64,000 bases of DNA, from assembly GCF_004005495.1 (NCBI RefSeq), contig NZ_RZYA01000016.1:1-64000 (forward strand), written 5' to 3'. A model generated the notes under the pieces. The model saw only the letters and a list, made by a program, of their open reading frames with translations, was not told the DNA's origin and did not search any database. Made by a program: the position numbers and the translations under genes. Below, one piece after another: positions 60,730-64,000 of this stretch (position 1 is its first letter; each line of letters opens with the position of its first letter). This DNA is from Streptomyces antnestii (GTDB lineage Bacteria; Actinomycetota; Actinomycetes; Streptomycetales; Streptomycetaceae).

Positions 60730-60939
60730 TCACGCGGCTTCGTAATGGTGGGCGCGTCCGCCGCGCCACTTCACCCACGCCGGGTCGTCGAGCACCAGCT
60801 CCGCGTCCGGCAGCCCGGCCTGGCGCAGGAACTCGACGACCTCCGCGTCGGAGTGCGCGAGACCGAGGATCTGTCCGCGCGCCGTCACCCTGCGCCCACC
60901 CGTGGGCGAGGGGCGGTGCACGACTATCGGCACGTCCAT
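60730..60939 (-). CDS. Small conserved hypothetical protein (69 aa)
   Basis: ATG 60939, directly after GGAGAT, encodes 69 residues: MDVPIVVHRPSPTGGRRVTA, RGQILGLAHSDAEVVEFLRQ, AGLPDAELVLDDPAWVKWRG, ending HHYEAA. It alternates beta and alpha and ends in an aromatic tail. I recall the same pattern (VLGLAHSDADVVEFLRRAGL) in other Streptomyces, where its function is unknown. It is a single gene between the PP2C phosphatase and the DUF6233 gene. Confidence 0.8.
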   Translation of the reverse strand: MDVPIVVHRPSPTGGRRVTARGQILGLAHSDAEVVEFLRQAGLPDAELVLDDPAWVKWRGGRAHHYEAA

Positions 60940-61093
60940 ATCTCCAGGGTCATCCGAATGCCGGGCGCGTGCATCCGCTGGCCAGGAGCTTTTCCGGGAT
61001 GATGGACACAGAGCCCCGCTCGGCCCACCCCCCCCCGGCCGGGCGGGGCTCGCTCCGTCCCCGGCCGCCGTCGGCCGTGTGTGACCCCCGGTT

Positions 61094-61426
61094 TCAGTCG
61101 AGCACTCCGAGTGCCGCGTCCGGGCTGCAGTGGGGGCAGCTGGGCACCTGCTCCCACAGGGCGCGTCGCGCCTGGTCCCGGGTGGCGCCCTGGGACCGTT
61201 TGCCCGCCATGTGGCAACCGCCCACGTGCACGTACACGGGGGCGCGGCCGCCGAGGCCCATCTCGATCAGCCAGTCCGGGGCCGGTGGCCGGTCGCGTTC
61301 GCCGCGCTGCTTCTCGGTCTCCTGCCGCTCCGCCTCCGCGATCTTGCGGCGGACCCTGTCCAGGGACAGCACGAGCCAGGTCTCCAGAGTGCGGAGACGT
61401 GGCAGGTCAGGCGGCAGTTCGGACAT
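61094..61426 (-). CDS. DUF6233 family protein
   Basis: A 110-residue Streptomyces protein of unknown function. Typical features are LRTLETWLVLSLDRVRRKIAEAERQ, PPAPDWLIEMGLGGRAPVYV, the small Cys/His motif HVGGCHMAGKRSQGATRDQARRAL and a final CPHC that could hold a metal with GCH. These proteins occur in many copies per Streptomyces genome, often near mobile or accessory genes. ATG 61426 lacks a clear ribosome site. It is divergent from an MFS transporter. Confidence 0.85.
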   Translation of the reverse strand: MSELPPDLPRLRTLETWLVLSLDRVRRKIAEAERQETEKQRGERDRPPAPDWLIEMGLGGRAPVYVHVGGCHMAGKRSQGATRDQARRALWEQVPSCPHCSPDAALGVLD

Positions 61427-61589
61427 GTGTTCGAGTCTACGACGGTTTCCGGTCAGGTCGATACGCGGCGGCTGCGCGGTAGCTGCGTGGCAGGTCGGTA
61501 CGCGGTGGTCAGGTGCCTCGAAGTGGCCCAATCATCAGGCCGGGAATTGCCCCAGAGGTGTGGGCCGATGCTCGCGTACTGTCCATGTC

Positions 61590-62819
61590 ATGTCACAGCT
61601 GCTGCCGCCCGCCGGCCCCCAACGCACGCTCGCCCTGGCCCAGTTGAGCAATTCGCTGGGTGACGGCGCCTACTACGTGACCTCGGCGCTCTACTTCACC
61701 CACGTGGTCGGCCTCCCGCCCGCCCGGATCGGCCTCGGTCTCACGGTGGCCTGGGCGGTCGGCTCCGTCGTCGGCGTTCCGCTCGGCCGGATCGCGGACC
61801 GCCGGGGCCCGCGCGGCACGGCGGTCCTGCTCGCCCTCGCGACCGCCGCCGCGGTCGCCTCCTTCCTCGTCGTACGCGGTTTCCTCCCCTTTCTCGTGGC
61901 CGCCTGCCTCTATGCGACCGCGCAGTCCGGACTCGCGGCGGCACGCCAGGCGCTGCTCGCCGGCCTGGTGACCAAGGAGGAGCGCACGGGCGCGCTGGCC
62001 CACCTGCAGTCGACACTCAACGCCGGACTCGCCGTGGGAGCGGCCCTCGGCGGAGTCGCGCTGTCCGCCGGGACCAGGGCGGCCTATCTCGCGGTCTTCG
62101 CGGTCGACGCGCTGAGCTTCGTCCTCTGCGCCCTCGTCCTGCTGCGGCTGCCGCGCGTCGCACCGGCGCCGGCCGTGCGGGGCGCGCGGCTCGAAGTCCT
62201 GCGGGACCGCCCCTACGCCGCCGTGGCGCTCCTCAACACGGTCCTGCTCCTGCGGATGCCCCTGCTCAGCCTCGGACTTCCGCTGTGGATCAACGAGCGC
62301 ACCGACGCCCCCGAGTGGCTGGTCTCCGCGCTCTTCATCCTCAACACCGGCGCCGTGATGCTCTTCCAGGTCCGCACCGCCCGCTCGGTCTCCGGCCTCT
62401 CGACGGCGGCCCGCGCCATCCGCCGCTCGGGCGCCCTGATGCTGCTCGCCTGCGGCGTCTTCGCCGCCTCGGCCACCGGACCCGTCTGGGCCGAGGCCGC
62501 AGCGCTGGTCGGGGGATCGGTGCTCCTGGTCGCCGCCGAGATGCTCCAGTCGGCCGGCTCCTGGCAGCTGGGCTTCGATCTCGCCCCGCCCGGACGCATC
62601 GGCGAGTACCAGGGCTTCTTCGGTACGGGCGTCACGGTCGCCCGCACGCTGGGCCCGCTGCTGCTGACCGCGCTGCTGCTGGGGATGGGCGTGCCGGGCT
62701 GGCTGCTGCTCGGCGGCCTGGTCCTCGCCGCGTCGTACGCGTTGGGGCCGGTGGCGCGGTGGGCGGCACGTACGCGCCGGGAACCGGCCCCCGAGCGGGT
62801 CGCGGCATCGACGGTCTGA
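61590..62819 (+). CDS. MFS transporter
   Basis: A 409-residue major facilitator with about 12 helices: LALAQLSNSLGDGAYYVTSA, motif A GRIADRRGPRGTAVLLALAT, and GALAHLQSTLNAGLAVGAAL in helix 4-5 region. It belongs to the actinobacterial MFS group that includes macrolide-efflux-like proteins. The ATG at 61590 lacks a strong ribosome site; an ATG at 61585 is out of frame. Substrate unknown. It stands alone. Confidence 0.88.
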   Translation: MSQLLPPAGPQRTLALAQLSNSLGDGAYYVTSALYFTHVVGLPPARIGLGLTVAWAVGSVVGVPLGRIADRRGPRGTAVLLALATAAAVASFLVVRGFLPFLVAACLYATAQSGLAAARQALLAGLVTKEERTGALAHLQSTLNAGLAVGAALGGVALSAGTRAAYLAVFAVDALSFVLCALVLLRLPRVAPAPAVRGARLEVLRDRPYAAVALLNTVLLLRMPLLSLGLPLWINERTDAPEWLVSALFILNTGAVMLFQVRTARSVSGLSTAARAIRRSGALMLLACGVFAASATGPVWAEAAALVGGSVLLVAAEMLQSAGSWQLGFDLAPPGRIGEYQGFFGTGVTVARTLGPLLLTALLLGMGVPGWLLLGGLVLAASYALGPVARWAARTRREPAPERVAASTV

Positions 62820-62825
62820 CGCCCG

Positions 62826-63098
62826 CTACGCGGCGTCGCCACCCGCCTTCGCCTTCACGTCCGCCTCGACGTCGTTCCTGGCGAGGCCCTCGTCCTTGGC
62901 GTACTCGGTGACGGCGGCCTGCACGTCACGGGCCAGGTCGCGCCACGCGCGCCAGGCAGTCTCGTAGGTCTGGGTCTGCGCCTCGCTCCACGGCTCGAGG
63001 CCCGGTGGACCGTAGGTGTCGCGCAGTCGCAGGACCTCGTGGTGTGCCGCGTTCGCGGCCTGCTGTCTCTCGACGAGCTCGTCGAAGGTGTGTGCCAC
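62826..63098 (-). CDS. Small conserved hypothetical protein (90 aa)
   Basis: GTG 63098, behind AGGAT, encodes 90 residues: VAHTFDELVERQQAANAAHH, EVLRLRDTYGPPGLEPWSEA, QTQTYETAWRAWRDLARDVQ, ending in an acidic/Lys-rich tail. It is fully helical with a single GPPG turn. Similar proteins are common in Streptomyces, function unknown. It is convergent with the MFS gene, ending seven bases after it. Confidence 0.8.
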   Translation of the reverse strand: MAHTFDELVERQQAANAAHHEVLRLRDTYGPPGLEPWSEAQTQTYETAWRAWRDLARDVQAAVTEYAKDEGLARNDVEADVKAKAGGDAA

Positions 63099-63235
63099 GC
63101 AGCGGATCCTAGGTGGACGTCGTGACGATCGCGGTGACCGCTCGCCCGGGTGACTCGAATGCCGGAGAGGGGTGAGCGAAACGGGTGTCGGGGGCGGCAC
63201 CGGACGGCACCGCCCCCGGGATCGGGCGGGGGCCC

Positions 63236-63313
63236 TCAGGACTGGGGACGCTTGCCGTGGTTCGCCGCGTGCTTGCGGCGGGCCTTCTTCTTACGGCGTC
63301 GTTTCGAGGACAT
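63236..63313 (-). CDS. bL37-like ribosomal mini-protein (25 aa)
   Basis: ATG 63313, with GGAGGT five bases upstream, encodes 25 residues, MSSKRRRKKKARRKHAANHG and then KRPQS. The basic run followed by ANHGKRP is the signature of bL37, the small extra large-subunit protein described in mycobacterial ribosomes and present in Streptomyces. It binds 23S rRNA. The gene is flanked by intergenic DNA. Confidence 0.85.
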   Translation of the reverse strand: MSSKRRRKKKARRKHAANHGKRPQS

Positions 63314-63473
63314 CGCTACCTCCGAGGTGTCGCTGTTGGTTGTTCGTGACGTCGCCCATGCCACCACTCCCGCGGGGGATCGATGGGGCGGCGCGCCGCT
63401 GTGACCGTCGCACCCGCGCCCGGCCCGGCCTCCACGGTAGGTCCCGGACCCGCGCCTAATGCAGTCGTCTATT

Positions 63474-63492
63474 TGCCTATAGGTATTAGGCA
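63474..63492. promoter_or_regulatory. Candidate operator of the TetR gene 63529
   Basis: TGCCTA (63474-63479) and TAGGCA (63487-63492) form perfect arms around a seven-base AT-rich centre, 37 bp before the TetR ATG. The surrounding 60 bp is unusually AT-rich for this genome, as expected of a promoter. Confidence 0.65.
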
Positions 63493-63528
63493 GATGCATA
63501 ATCGAGTTCGCTGATCGGGGAGAGAGTC

Positions 63529-64000
63529 ATGGTGCGCGTAGGGCTGACGACGGAACGTCTCATCCGGGCGGGAGCCGAACTGGCCGATGAGGCCGGGTTC
63601 GACCATGTGACCGTCGCGGCGCTCGCCAGACGGTTCGACGTCAAGACCGCGAGCCTCTACTCGCACCTGAAGAGCTCCCAGGACCTCAAGACCGGCATCG
63701 CGCTGCTCGCACTGGAGGAACTCGCCGACCGGGGCGCCGCCGCCCTGGCCGGCCGGGCGGGCAAGGACGCCCTCGCCGCCCTCGCGAACGTCTACCGCGA
63801 CTACGCCAGGGAACACCCCGGCCGCTACGCCGCGGCCCAGCTGCGGCTCGACCCGGAGACCGCCGCCGCGAGCGCGGGCGTGCGGCACGCGCAGATGACG
63901 CGGGCGATCCTGCGCGGGTACGACCTCACGGAACCGGACCAGACCCACGCCGTACGGCTCCTGGGCAGCGTCTTCCACGGCTACGTGAGCCTGGAGATGG
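63529..64000 (+). CDS. TetR-family regulator (3' end outside window)
   Basis: At least 157 residues, open to the window end. The HTH reads LIRAGAELADEAGFDHVTVA and ALARRFDVKTASLYSHLKSS. The C-terminal part (ELADRGAAALAGRAGKDALA, ANVYRDYAREHPGRYAAAQL) matches the TetR_C_33 / WHG domain. ATG 63529 follows GGGGAG. The palindrome TGCCTA-N7-TAGGCA upstream is the likely autoregulatory site. Target unknown; nothing further is visible downstream. Confidence 0.88.
   Translation, partial: MVRVGLTTERLIRAGAELADEAGFDHVTVAALARRFDVKTASLYSHLKSSQDLKTGIALLALEELADRGAAALAGRAGKDALAALANVYRDYAREHPGRYAAAQLRLDPETAAASAGVRHAQMTRAILRGYDLTEPDQTHAVRLLGSVFHGYVSLEM

Overview
The window is chromosomal DNA of a Streptomyces-type actinomycete. 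It has very high GC with G/C at third codon positions, many GTG starts, and families typical of the genus: DUF1707, DUF5997 and DUF6233 proteins, an Rv1733c-like protein, SpoIIE-type PP2C phosphatases, a SigB/SigF-type sigma factor and many TetR regulators. I see no rRNA, tRNA, CRISPR array, prophage or large biosynthetic cluster. The one clear mobile element is a 192-bp MITE-like element.

Layout. 1-7.6 kb is a redox/dormancy-like block: the end of an Rv1733c-like membrane protein, a cyclic-nucleotide-type sensor, a broken CBS gene, a DevR-like response regulator tail-to-tail with a heme-type GAF histidine kinase, a GNAT acetyltransferase, a large PAS-GAF-PP2C-ATPase regulator and a RidA protein. 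7.7-16.9 kb holds a DUF1707 protein, an alpha/beta hydrolase, a Cache sensor with a GntR regulator, a divergent PotABCD-type polyamine-like ABC operon, and a glutaminase fused to STAS and cNMP-like domains. 16.9-21.4 kb has a DUF5997/LysR-effector pair and an arylsulfotransferase-like/nucleobase-permease operon with an XRE-cupin regulator. 21.5-26.4 kb is kdpFABC, preceded by a 27-residue membrane mini-protein and a pair of 20-bp direct repeats.

26.4-35.2 kb carries a formylglycine-enzyme-like protein, CsbD, a flavin monooxygenase with a divergent TetR and twin operators, the MITE, a UvrA paralogue, a VOC protein and a STAND ATPase. 35.3-37.6 kb is a cyanate module (cynS, beta carbonic anhydrase, divergent LysR). 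37.6-46.2 kb has an AurF-like diiron oxygenase with an FprB-like ferredoxin reductase behind a 25-bp palindrome, an NCS1 permease with TetR, and an M20 hydrolase/TetR/MFS group. 46.2-56.2 kb has a Rieske-flavoprotein oxidoreductase next to a SigB-type sigma factor, VOC and MaoC proteins, a membrane PP2C phosphatase overlapping an MFS gene tail-to-tail, a winged-helix regulator, and a coiled-coil gene whose 3' end is repeated in tandem. 56.2-64 kb has a beta-propeller lipoprotein coupled to a truncated ankyrin gene, a NUDIX hydrolase, another PAS-GAF-PP2C phosphatase, several small conserved proteins, an MFS transporter, a bL37-like mini-protein and a TetR gene cut by the window end.

How it fits together. 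Three PP2C phosphatases, a SigB-type sigma factor, a STAS domain and a candidate SigB-type promoter point to partner-switching stress control. Several dedicated regulators sit beside clean palindromes, so much of the local control can be read from the sequence. The most unusual feature is the 139-bp repeat array at 55.4-56.1 kb: each copy keeps the same coiled-coil reading frame, but each is offset by one base at a CAY-TGA-C stop.
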